From positions 1,488,001 through 1,552,000 of the forward strand of contig OY760867.2 in assembly GCA_963664035.2 (NCBI GenBank): DNA of 64,000 nucleotides, written 5' to 3'. Shown piece after piece: positions 43,671 through 51,307 of the stretch. Position 1 is the stretch's first letter; every line of letters starts with the position of its first letter. Under the pieces are notes generated by a model. The model had not been told where the DNA came from, did not search any database, and worked only from the letters and a program-made list of their open reading frames with translations. A program made the position numbers and the translations under genes. This DNA comes from G958296245 sp963664035 (lineage in GTDB: Bacteria > Chloroflexota > Dehalococcoidia > Lucifugimonadales > G958296245).

Positions 43671-43751
43671 CCCGGTCTGCCCGACTTCCGGCTGGCCATC
43701 GACTACATCCGCATCGGCGAGGCCTTCGACCTCGCCCACTCCAAGGAGGAC
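43671..43751 (+). pseudogene. Remnant of a second alcohol dehydrogenase copy
   Basis: The codons PGLPDFRLAIDYIRIGEAFDL followed by AHSKED match the C-terminal part of the dehydrogenase at 41443, with the segment between DYIRNGEV and VGEAFDL missing. A GGCGAGG at each deletion end in the intact copy suggests deletion by short-homology recombination. Everything upstream of the remnant is replaced by the RusA/HEPN cassette. Confidence 0.75.
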
Positions 43752-43915
43752 AGCCTGGCCGACGAAACCCCCATGCCAACAGTGACGACCTCTCTCTCCG
43801 GCTATTGCGGCGCCACACCTCCACCGTGCGCCACCAGAAGTTCCACGGCGTTGATATAGTCACGATCCAGATCGAGATCAGCGCCTGAATTCAAGAGCGC
43901 TGGGAGCAGGTTACC

Positions 43916-44749
43916 ATGGGCAAGCTACCGTACACCGCCGACGAGATCGAGCAGAGACTGGGCGCCACCACCGCGGCCTTTCGCTCGGAGGATACTCGCC
44001 TGGGCGCAGCCGAGATAGCGACCATTCGGGCCGCCGGGATCACTAGGATCGAGGTGTCTGGGATCCGCTCGCCCAAACACTTCGACTTCAGCAACAGCCG
44101 GCAGGCCGCTGACGTCGTCCGGGAGTGCCGAGAGCAGGGCGTCGAAATAGTCTCCGCCCACGGCCCGACCGTCGAGTACGCCTCCACGGACGAGGACGAG
44201 CGCGGAGCGGCGGTGAGGGAGGCCGCCGCGGCGGCCCGCGTCGCCGAGGACATGGGCGCGTCGGTGATGGTCTGCCACTTCGGCGCCTCCGAAGAGTCGA
44301 AGAGAACGGTCGTCGACATGCTCGAGGAGCTCGAGGACTCCACCATCAGGCTCGCCAATGAGAATGGCAAGGACCTGCGGGACTACATGGCCCTCGTGGA
44401 CGAGGTGGGCTCCAACCGGTTCGGCATGGTCGTCGACGTCGGCCACACGCGCGACGAGGACGGCGTCAATCCTTTCATCAAGCCCGACCGGGCCCGCGAC
44501 ACTCTTGCGCAGTGCGGCCCGCGCCTCATCCACCTACACCTCCACGACTTCCTGGAGACCGACCACATAGCGCCCATGGACGGCAACCTCCAGTGGGCCG
44601 AGGTGTTCGGCGCTCTGAAGGACATCGACTACCAGGGCCTCTTCATGTTCGAGGCGCTCTTCCCGCCGGAGGGAGCCGTCAACCGGCCCAAGTATGTGCT
44701 CGCCAAGACCGCCGAGTTCCCCCAAGCCTTCGCCCTCAAGTACGGCTAG
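43916..44749 (+). CDS. Sugar phosphate isomerase/epimerase-like TIM barrel (AP_endonuc_2)
   Basis: The 277-residue protein has the xylose-isomerase-like barrel pattern: IEVSGIRSPKHFDF, EIVSAHGP, VMVCHFGASEES, GMVVDVGHTRDE with likely metal-binding Asp/His, IHLHLHDF and FMFEALFPPEG at the C-terminus. Metal ligands (Glu, Asp, His, Glu) can be placed on these strands. It probably isomerises or epimerises a sugar or sugar acid; the substrate is not evident. Confidence 0.82.
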   Translation: MGKLPYTADEIEQRLGATTAAFRSEDTRLGAAEIATIRAAGITRIEVSGIRSPKHFDFSNSRQAADVVRECREQGVEIVSAHGPTVEYASTDEDERGAAVREAAAAARVAEDMGASVMVCHFGASEESKRTVVDMLEELEDSTIRLANENGKDLRDYMALVDEVGSNRFGMVVDVGHTRDEDGVNPFIKPDRARDTLAQCGPRLIHLHLHDFLETDHIAPMDGNLQWAEVFGALKDIDYQGLFMFEALFPPEGAVNRPKYVLAKTAEFPQAFALKYG

Positions 44750-44788
44750 GGTGCTCCGAAGCTCTACGTGTCGCCCATCTTCCTCCCG

Positions 44789-45004
44789 TTAGATCCCCGA
44801 ACGGCCGAGACTCCGATGCGTCGCTTGAACTCGAAGGTGTCCAGCGCCGTCAGATCCACGGCTTGGCGTGTGCCGTCGCAGTATCTCGGTGGCTGCCTGC
44901 GCGCCGCGAGGGTCGTACGCAGTGATGTGTGGAGGTCGTTCCGCTGTCATCCACTCCAAGCTCTCGTCCACGTTCGCGGCATCTGGCAGAATCGGCAATT
45001 CCAT
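44789..45004 (-). CDS. Possible small ORF downstream of higA, perhaps frameshifted
   Basis: The ATG at 45004 is 3 bp after the antitoxin stop, so a coupled third gene is possible. The 71-residue reading starts MELPILPDAANVDESLEW. A second frame over the 3' half reads PPRYCDGTRQAVDLTALD followed by TFEFKRRIGVSA, which looks at least as protein-like and ends near 44777. The two may be parts of one frameshifted gene. I recognise neither, and both could be chance. Confidence 0.3.
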   Translation of the reverse strand: MELPILPDAANVDESLEWMTAERPPHITAYDPRGAQAATEILRRHTPSRGSDGAGHLRVQATHRSLGRSGI

Positions 45005-45007
45005 CTC

Positions 45008-45454
45008 CTATGCGCCTTCTGGAGTCCCCACTGCTGGCGATGGTTGCTTGATGGAGGGGGCGGCCGCGGTAGCCAGCGGGGCGTCGGAGTTGACCGCCTC
45101 GAACCTAGAGGCGTTCTGGCTCTCTATCTGAACCGATTGGGAGGCGGCTGGTGTTTCAATAGGAGCCACGCTAACGGAGATACTCAACCCCATGCAGGCC
45201 AACAGTCGGCCGATGTGGCCAATTGTAGGATTCGCGTCGCCTCTCTCGAGCTTTGCGATATACGCCTGCGACACGTTCGCTCGCTCGGCCAAGGCCAATT
45301 GAGTCATCCCGGCGGTCTCCCGTGCGTCGGCAAGCGCCGCCGCGACCTCAAGCTTGGCGATCTCCGAACCAAACCCCTGTTTATATTCGCCGTCTTTCAG
45401 CCACTCGACGTGGCTATCCTCAGCCTGATGCCGTCTCATTGATCTTCTCCTCAT
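45008..45454 (-). CDS. higA: HigA-type antitoxin with XRE helix-turn-helix
   Basis: The 148-residue protein has the helix-turn-helix GMTQLALAERANVSQAYIAK followed by LERGDANPTIGHIGRLL (about residues 48-90). It should bind the toxin and repress its own operon. The Ala/Ser/Pro-rich C-terminal 50 residues are longer than usual for this family. The start overlaps the toxin stop by 4 bp, in toxin-first order. Confidence 0.78.
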   Translation of the reverse strand: MRRRSMRRHQAEDSHVEWLKDGEYKQGFGSEIAKLEVAAALADARETAGMTQLALAERANVSQAYIAKLERGDANPTIGHIGRLLACMGLSISVSVAPIETPAASQSVQIESQNASRFEAVNSDAPLATAAAPSIKQPSPAVGTPEGA

Positions 45455-45795
45455 CGTCCAAGATGCTCATCTCGTAGGCTTTCAGCTCTCGCTAACTCCG
45501 GGCGGGGCGTTCGTCGCGACCTTTTTCGGAAGCCATTTAGTATGACGTACCGATCGGTTTCAGAGTGCCAGAAGTAGAAGATGCGGTGCTGGCCAGCGCG
45601 AAGCTGCCATACGTCATTCATCTTCTCCGACCATCGCCTCGCGACGAGCCGCTGCGAGCCTTCCTGCCGGAGGCGATCAACGAATGCTCTGATCTTTGAC
45701 GCGTCGGTCTTCTGTCCCGCGTGATAGACGCTCCGTACATACTCGTCATAGGGAATGGTGCCGTTGGGCCGCCTATGGAAGACTACTATGTACAT
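45451..45795 (-). CDS. higB: HigB/RelE-type toxin (Gp49-like)
   Basis: The 114-residue protein has IRAFVDRLRQEGSQRLVARR then WSEKMNDVWQLRAGQHRIFYF, the RelE-superfamily Gp49 pattern with basic residues lining the mRNA-cleavage site. The C-terminus LNGFRKRSRRTP matches the family helix. The coupled HigA-like gene follows. Confidence 0.82.
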   Translation of the reverse strand: MYIVVFHRRPNGTIPYDEYVRSVYHAGQKTDASKIRAFVDRLRQEGSQRLVARRWSEKMNDVWQLRAGQHRIFYFWHSETDRYVILNGFRKRSRRTPRPELARAESLRDEHLGR

Positions 45796-45903
45796 TGCAT
45801 GAATATAACCCTTGCGGTTATGTATGTCAAACCGCCTGCGCTCTTTACTACAGACATGAGAGTTCTCGATTCTGCCCAGCTAGGTGTACGTCAGGAAAGC
45901 TTT

Positions 45904-46794
45904 CTAGTTTTGGCAAGGGCTCTGCTGATCCACCACCAGCACCATCCCCTCCGCGGACTCCCGTACGTCTATGGTCGTCCCCCGCAGATCCTCTGGCAGC
46001 GGGTCCTGTACCAGCAGCACCGAGTCGGCGCCGACCGAGACTATCTCGTCGCCCTGCCTCGGCACGTCCAGCGCGAGGGCGATGCCGCCGTCTTGCTCCG
46101 GGACGAATCGCAGCAGCTCGCCGGGGGCGGGGCCCATGTCGTACAGCAAGCTCCTGAGATAGACGGACGCCCTGTCGGTAATCGTCAGCGGCTCGAATCC
46201 CCACTCCTGCTCCGTGCCGTCAGGGTCCGCCGGCGCGTCGAGCTCACCGTCCCGCCGCGGGCCAGTGCCTCCGGCGAGCCTTGCCAGGTCTCTCTGGCGG
46301 GCGGCGCGCCTTAGGCCCTGCTCCATCTCCTTCACGCGGCGCTGGAGCGCCGCGGCCTCGTCGCCGAGCGTCCGGATCCTGTCCGTGCTGGACCTGACGG
46401 CCATCTCGCCGCGCCGCACCTCCGCGGACCTGCGCTCCATCTCGGCTTCGATGCTGCTCAGCCTGCCCTTGAGCCTCGCGGCATCCGCGTCGAGCCGGAA
46501 ACGCGACTGTTCGGGCTGCCCCTGCCCTGGCTGGTCGAGCTTGCGCTGCGACCACTTCCGGGCCTCCTCGGCCTGCCTGTTCGCCTCTTCGGCCCTCCGG
46601 CGCACGTCGGCCTCCGAGGCGCGGGCCTGCGAGACCTGCTTGTTGGTGCGCTCCAGCGAGCTACGCAGCCTGTTGCGGTGCATTCTCTCCTGGAAGAGGG
46701 CCTCGCGCGCCTCTTCCAGGTCACGCTTTGCGCGGACCAGCTGGTCCGCGGCGTCACGGACCTGCTGGTCCCAGTCGGTGAGTGCCGTAGCCAC
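45904..46794 (-). CDS. Coiled-coil protein with HesB/IscA-like C-terminal domain
   Basis: The GTG at 46794, 5 bp after the rpe stop, begins VATALTDWDQQVRDAADQ. Residues 5-185 form a long charged coiled coil rich in Arg, Glu and Ala. Residues 195-290 (PLTITDRASVYLRSLLYDMG, LRFVPEQDGGIALALD, SVLLVQDPLPEDLRGTTIDV) resemble the HesB/IscA fold, but the iron-sulfur cysteines are absent, so Fe-S transfer is unlikely. I know no such fusion. It is the last gene of the long arginine-region operon. Confidence 0.6.
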   Translation of the reverse strand: MATALTDWDQQVRDAADQLVRAKRDLEEAREALFQERMHRNRLRSSLERTNKQVSQARASEADVRRRAEEANRQAEEARKWSQRKLDQPGQGQPEQSRFRLDADAARLKGRLSSIEAEMERRSAEVRRGEMAVRSSTDRIRTLGDEAAALQRRVKEMEQGLRRAARQRDLARLAGGTGPRRDGELDAPADPDGTEQEWGFEPLTITDRASVYLRSLLYDMGPAPGELLRFVPEQDGGIALALDVPRQGDEIVSVGADSVLLVQDPLPEDLRGTTIDVRESAEGMVLVVDQQSPCQN

Positions 46795-46799
46795 GGCGC

Positions 46800-47474
46800 T
46801 CAGGCCCCCACGGCTGCGGCCCTGATCAGGGCGATGGAGTCGGCCACGGACGCAGGCCCGCCGTACACGGCGCTGCCCGCGACCAGCACGTCGGCGCCCG
46901 CCTCGACCACCGCGCGGGCGGTGCCGGGGGCGATGCCGCCGTCCACCTCTAGCTCGGCGGCCAGGCCCCGCTCGTCCAGCATAGCCCTGACGCGGCGGAC
47001 CTTGTCCACGGAGGCGCCGATGAACTTCTGCCCACCCAGCCCGGGGTTGACGCTCATGACGAGCACCAGGTCCACGTCGGCGATGACCTCCTCGATGGCC
47101 GATACAGGCGTCCCCGGGTTGATCGCCACGCCGGGCCTTGCGCCCGCGTCCCGCACCATCTGCGCGACCCGGTGTATGTGCAGGCTGGCCTCGGCGTGTA
47201 CAGTCATCATGTCCGCGCCGGCCTCCGCCATCGCCTCCACGTACTGCTCCGGCGGCGTGACCATCATGTGTACGTCGAGGGGAAGCGACGTCCATCGGCG
47301 GATGGCCCGCACCATGTCGGCGCCGAAGGTCAGGTTCGGCACGAAGCGCCCGTCCATCACGTCGACGTGGATGTAATCGGCGCCCCCCGCCTCCGCCTCG
47401 GCGACCTGCTCCCCCATGCGGCTGAAGTCGGCGGCCAGTATCGACGGCGCGATCTTGACCGCCCGCTCAGCCAT
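46800..47474 (-). CDS. rpe: Ribulose-phosphate 3-epimerase
   Basis: The 224-residue TIM barrel has all the family marks: IAPSILAADFSRMG, DYIHVDVMDGRFVPN, PLDVHMMV, VMSVNPGLGGQKFI and EVDGGIAPGTA. The metal ligands are His and Asp of these strands. It interconverts ribulose- and xylulose-5-phosphate in the pentose phosphate or Calvin pathways. The start overlaps the argH end by 8 bp. Confidence 0.95.
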   Translation of the reverse strand: MAERAVKIAPSILAADFSRMGEQVAEAEAGGADYIHVDVMDGRFVPNLTFGADMVRAIRRWTSLPLDVHMMVTPPEQYVEAMAEAGADMMTVHAEASLHIHRVAQMVRDAGARPGVAINPGTPVSAIEEVIADVDLVLVMSVNPGLGGQKFIGASVDKVRRVRAMLDERGLAAELEVDGGIAPGTARAVVEAGADVLVAGSAVYGGPASVADSIALIRAAAVGA

Positions 47475-48813
47475 CGGCTTCCGCCCTCAGCGTCCGCTCA
47501 GCCGCCTCCAGCGCGCGCCTGACCCGGCCCGGCGCGGCGCCGCCCGGCACGTCCCGCGCGGCTAGCGAGGAGTCGACGCTTATGTCGAGCACGTCGGCTT
47601 CGAACAGGTCGGAGAAGCGCCGGTACTCTTCCAGCCCCAGCTCGGGGAGCGTCCTGCCCGCATCCGCCGCGTAGCCGGACAGCCGCGCCGCCACGCCGTG
47701 CGCCTCCCGGAAGGGCATCCCCTTCGACACGAGGTAGTCCGCGATGTCGGTCGCGAGCACCTGGCTCTCCTCGGCGGCCCGGCGCAGCTTTGCGGCGTCC
47801 AACTCCAGGGACGCGTACATGCCCCGCATCGCCCGCAGGGTGCCCAGCAAGGTGTCCAGGCTGTCGAAGAACCCCTCCTTGTCCTCCTGTAGGTCCCGGT
47901 TGTAGGTGAGCGGCAGCCCCTTCAACACCGTCAGCAGCGACACCAGGTTGCCGATGACGCGCCCGGTCTTGCCCCGCGCCAGCTCGGCGAAGTCGGGGTT
48001 GCGCTTCTGCGGCATCATGCTGCTGCCGGTCGTGTACTCGTCCGACAGCCTCACGAACCCGAATTCGTCCGAAGACCAGATGACCAGCTCCTCGCCCATC
48101 CGCGACAGGTGGACCGCGCACGCCGCCGCCGCCGAGTGGAAGTCGAGCAGGAAGTCCCGGTCCGACACGGCGTCCATGCTGTTGGCGCTGACCGACCCGA
48201 AGCCGAGCTCCTTCGCCACCGACTCGCGGTCGATGGGGTACGGCACGCCCGCGAGCGCCCCGCTGCCCAGCGGCATCACGTCGGCCCGCTGACGCGCCTG
48301 CCGGAACCGCTCGGCGTCCCGCCCCAGCATCTCGAAGTAGGCCAGCGCGTGGTGGGCGAAGTAGACCGGTTGGGCGCGTTGCAGGTGGGTATAGCCCGGT
48401 ATGACCGCCGACAGGTTGGCCCTGGCCTGGGCCACCAGCGCCTGGCGGAGGCCGTGTATCTCCGCCAGCACCTCGCCGATGGCGTCCTTGACGTAGAGCC
48501 GCACGTCGGTCGCGACCTGGTCGTTCCGGGAGCGCGCCGTGTGCAGCCTGCCCGCGGCGGCGCCGATCTTCTCGTGCAGGCGCCGCTCGACGTTCATGTG
48601 GATGTCTTCGAGCTCCTCGCGCCAGGGGAAGCTGCCGTCCTCGATCTCCGCCCGGACCTCCTCCAGCCCGGCGACGATCGCGTCCCTGTCCTCGTCCGTG
48701 ATGATCCCCTGCCGCGCCAGCATCCGAGCGTGCGCCATCGAGCCGGCTATGTCCTGCCTGTACAGCCGCCGGTCGTAGTGAATCGAGACCGTATATCCAG
48801 ACGCCGCGTCCAT
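47467..48813 (-). CDS. argH: Argininosuccinate lyase, short N-terminus
   Basis: The 448-residue enzyme has ARMLARQGIITDED, HTARSRNDQVATD, HLQRAQPVYFAHH and the flexible signature loop GSSMMPQKRNPD. It splits argininosuccinate to arginine and fumarate. The start ATG at 48813 is 3 bp after the stop of a retropepsin-like gene, in the same frame, and gives MDAASGYTVSIHYDRRL. Family proteins have about 12 more residues, including the WGGRF motif, before this point. The end of the gene therefore looks trimmed by insertion of the upstream genes, or the missing residues are dispensable here. Confidence 0.92.
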   Translation of the reverse strand: MDAASGYTVSIHYDRRLYRQDIAGSMAHARMLARQGIITDEDRDAIVAGLEEVRAEIEDGSFPWREELEDIHMNVERRLHEKIGAAAGRLHTARSRNDQVATDVRLYVKDAIGEVLAEIHGLRQALVAQARANLSAVIPGYTHLQRAQPVYFAHHALAYFEMLGRDAERFRQARQRADVMPLGSGALAGVPYPIDRESVAKELGFGSVSANSMDAVSDRDFLLDFHSAAAACAVHLSRMGEELVIWSSDEFGFVRLSDEYTTGSSMMPQKRNPDFAELARGKTGRVIGNLVSLLTVLKGLPLTYNRDLQEDKEGFFDSLDTLLGTLRAMRGMYASLELDAAKLRRAAEESQVLATDIADYLVSKGMPFREAHGVAARLSGYAADAGRTLPELGLEEYRRFSDLFEADVLDISVDSSLAARDVPGGAAPGRVRRALEAAERTLRAEADG

Positions 48814-48816
48814 GGC

Positions 48817-49173
48817 CTACAGCATCAGCATCTCGACGCGCTTCAGCTTCCCCGACCCAGGATCGGCTTCGAATCCCATCGTCTCCATTGCCGTCACGCC
48901 CATGATCGGCGGATCGTCCTCGTCTCCGAATATCACCCCGGCCGCCCCTGATTCGCCATCGTAGTGCATCGTCACGTTGCCGATGTCCCTCCTCACCTCG
49001 CCGCCGAAACCCCTGAACCGCTTACTGCCAACCCGAGGGATGCCGAGCCTCTCCAGCATGCTCGCTGGAAGCACGCTGAGCATCGCCCCCGTGTCCACCA
49101 GCACTCGTATCTTCTCGCTGACTTCCGGAGTCGAGGGGTTGGACACTCCCACTTCAACGTGTATGAATCCCAT
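48817..49173 (-). CDS. Retropepsin-like clan AA aspartyl protease, copy 2
   Basis: The 118-residue protein carries the aspartyl-protease active-site motif VLVDTGAMLSVLP near residue 25 and a later GVTAMETMGFEADP segment. Single-domain retropepsins act as homodimers. It is about 65-70% identical by eye to its tandem neighbour at 49194. The stop is 3 bp before argH. Confidence 0.8.
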   Translation of the reverse strand: MGFIHVEVGVSNPSTPEVSEKIRVLVDTGAMLSVLPASMLERLGIPRVGSKRFRGFGGEVRRDIGNVTMHYDGESGAAGVIFGDEDDPPIMGVTAMETMGFEADPGSGKLKRVEMLML

Positions 49174-49193
49174 CCTAAAGCTCCTCTCTACGA

Positions 49194-49550
49194 TTACAGC
49201 ATCAGAATCTCTACGTGCTTGAGCCTGCCCGCCTCTGGGTCGACTTCCAAACCCATGGTCAACAGAGCCGTTACCCCCATGATCGGCGGGTCGTCCTCTT
49301 CCCCGAATGCCGCCGTAATGCCCCCGGAAGAACCGTCGTAATACATGGTCACGGTGCCAACGTCGCGCGTCACTACATTGCCGGAGCTGCGAAACCTCTG
49401 GCTGTCCAGCCTGCGGATGCCCAGCCCCTCCAGCAGGCTCGCGGGCAGCACGCTGAGCGTTGCCCCCGTGTCCACCAGTACCCTGATCTCCTCGCTGACC
49501 TCAGGCGTCGCCGGGTTCGACACCCCAACCTCTACGTGTATGGATCCCAT
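49194..49550 (-). CDS. Retropepsin-like clan AA aspartyl protease, copy 1
   Basis: Starting at the ATG at 49550 the protein has 118 residues; VLVDTGATLSVLP is the active-site motif, and DPPIMGVTALLTMGLEVDP is the conserved C-terminal block. It lies 1 bp after the MaoC stop and 20 bp before copy 2. Such proteases are widespread but uncharacterised in bacteria; substrates are not known. Confidence 0.8.
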   Translation of the reverse strand: MGSIHVEVGVSNPATPEVSEEIRVLVDTGATLSVLPASLLEGLGIRRLDSQRFRSSGNVVTRDVGTVTMYYDGSSGGITAAFGEEDDPPIMGVTALLTMGLEVDPEAGRLKHVEILML

Positions 49551-49551
49551 C

Positions 49552-50022
49552 CTAGCTCCCCCTCTTCGCCACCAGGAACCGCCGCCTGAGCGTGAGCACC
49601 TTCTCGCCGCGCTGATTGACGCCGCGGCTCTCCATGTAGACGACGCCCCGGTCCGGGCGGCTGCGCGACTGCCGCACATCGAGGATCTCGCTCTCGGCGT
49701 AGATCGTGTCCCCCTGGAACACCGGGCCGTCGTGCGTGATGCGCTCGTACTCCAGGTTGGCGACGGCCTTCCCCGACGTGTCCCGCACGCTCATACCCAC
49801 CACCAGGCTCAGCACGAGGGTGCCCACCACCAGCACCCGCCCGTGCTGGTGGTCCTTCATGTAGTTCTCGTCGGTGTGCAGCGGGTTGTCGTTCCGGGTC
49901 AGCAGGGAGAACAGGTGATTGTCGGCCTCGGTGATCGTCTTGCCCGGCCAGTGCTTGAACACCTGCCCCGCCTCGAAATCATCCAGGTAGCCGCCAAAGC
50001 CGTCTCTCGCGTCGTGGACCAT
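49552..50022 (-). CDS. MaoC-type (hot-dog fold) enoyl-CoA hydratase/dehydratase
   Basis: From the ATG at 50022 the protein has 156 residues; an upstream ATG at 50070 is in frame. The hydratase motif is TRNDNPLHTDENY after GKTITEADNHLF, with the catalytic Asp and His. It hydrates an enoyl-CoA. The acyl-CoA dehydrogenase gene just upstream would supply such a substrate, so the two probably catalyse successive steps in degradation of a branched or dicarboxylic acid. Confidence 0.85.
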   Translation of the reverse strand: MVHDARDGFGGYLDDFEAGQVFKHWPGKTITEADNHLFSLLTRNDNPLHTDENYMKDHQHGRVLVVGTLVLSLVVGMSVRDTSGKAVANLEYERITHDGPVFQGDTIYAESEILDVRQSRSRPDRGVVYMESRGVNQRGEKVLTLRRRFLVAKRGS

Positions 50023-50112
50023 CTGCCCCTCCCGGCGGGCTCCGCCGCGCCCGTGAGAACATCCTACCATCCCACGCCAGGTGCCCGGTATGGCGACGGC
50101 CCCAGGGCCGGC

Positions 50113-51276
50113 TTACAGCTTGTCCTCTTGCAGGAGCCGCCGCGCGATGATCAGCTTCTGGATCTCGTTGGTGCCCTCGCCGATGATCATGAGCGGGGCG
50201 TCGCGGTAGTAGCGCTCCACCGGGTAGTCCTTGATGTAGCCGTAGCCGCCATGGATGCGCATCGCCTCCAGCGCCACCTCGCCGCACACCTCCGTGGCGA
50301 ACAGCTTGGCCATGCCCGCCTCCAGGTCCACCCTCTCGCCCGAGTCCTTCTTAGCCGCCGCGTCGTAGGTCAGCAGCCTCGCCGCCTGCACCTTCGTCGC
50401 CATGTCCGCCAGCTTGATCTGGATCGCCTGGTGCTGCGCGATGGGAACGCCGAAGGCCCTGCGCTGCTTGGCGTACTCCTTCGACGCCTCCAGGGCCGCC
50501 GTGGCCACCCCCACGGCGCGCGCCGCGATGTTGATCCGCCCGCCCTCCAGGCCGCTCATGACGTGCCTGAAGCCGCGTCCCTCCTCGCCTCCGAGCAGGT
50601 TCGCCGCCGGCACGCGGCAATCCTCGAACAGCAGCTCGCACGTATCGACGCCCCTGTAGCCCAGCTTGTTCAGCTTCTGCCCCACGGAGAAGCCGGGCGT
50701 CGGCTTCTCCACGATGAAGCAGGATATGCCCCTGTACGCCGGCTCCGCGTGAAAGTCCGTCTTCGCCAGCACAGCGAAGCCGTTGCCGTGCTGGCCGTTC
50801 GTGATGAACATCTTGCTGCCGTTCAGCACGTACTCGTCGCCGTCCCTGGCCGCCGAGGTCTGGATGTTCTGCACGTCGCTGCCCGCGTCCGGCTCCGTCA
50901 GCCCCAGCCCGCCCCGCAGCGCGCCCTCCGCCATCCTCGGCAGCAAGCGCCGCTTCTGCTCCTCCGTGCCGTAGCCGGCGATCATCGCGCTCATCACGTG
51001 GTGCGTGCCGATGACCCCGGTGATGCTCATCCAGCCCTTGCTCAGCTCTTCGAATATGAGGGCGAAGGTCGTATGGTCCAGCCCCATGCCCCCGTACTCC
51101 TCGGGGATCGATATGCCGAACAGCCCCATCTCCCTCATCTTCTCGACCAGGTCGAAGGGGTAAGAGTCCTCCTCGTCGTGCCGTGCCGCGACGGGCCCCA
51201 CGTCCCGGCGCACGAACTCCCGCACGAGGCTGACTACCTGGGAGCGTACCTCCGGAGGCGTGGGCGGGTTGGCCAT
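50113..51276 (-). CDS. Acyl-CoA dehydrogenase
   Basis: The 387-residue flavoprotein has GGLGLTEPDAGSD (FAD/substrate loop), MFITNGQHGNGFAVLAKTD, ERVDLEAGMAKLFATE and the C-terminal IGEGTNEIQKLIIARRLL. It oxidises an acyl-CoA to the enoyl-CoA with electron transfer to ETF. It sits between argG and the MaoC gene on the same strand, so it may be cotranscribed with both although the pathway is unrelated. Confidence 0.92.
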   Translation of the reverse strand: MANPPTPPEVRSQVVSLVREFVRRDVGPVAARHDEEDSYPFDLVEKMREMGLFGISIPEEYGGMGLDHTTFALIFEELSKGWMSITGVIGTHHVMSAMIAGYGTEEQKRRLLPRMAEGALRGGLGLTEPDAGSDVQNIQTSAARDGDEYVLNGSKMFITNGQHGNGFAVLAKTDFHAEPAYRGISCFIVEKPTPGFSVGQKLNKLGYRGVDTCELLFEDCRVPAANLLGGEEGRGFRHVMSGLEGGRINIAARAVGVATAALEASKEYAKQRRAFGVPIAQHQAIQIKLADMATKVQAARLLTYDAAAKKDSGERVDLEAGMAKLFATEVCGEVALEAMRIHGGYGYIKDYPVERYYRDAPLMIIGEGTNEIQKLIIARRLLQEDKL

Positions 51277-51307
51277 CTGGGCTCTCGGTCGCGGACCGCC
51301 CGGGAAG

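Noticed and set aside
45904..47295. A single 463-codon ORF spanning both the coiled-coil gene and most of the rpe region
   Set aside because: Its upstream two thirds lie antiparallel in frame to the clear rpe gene and are Arg/Gly-rich shadow sequence; the real start is the GTG at 46794.
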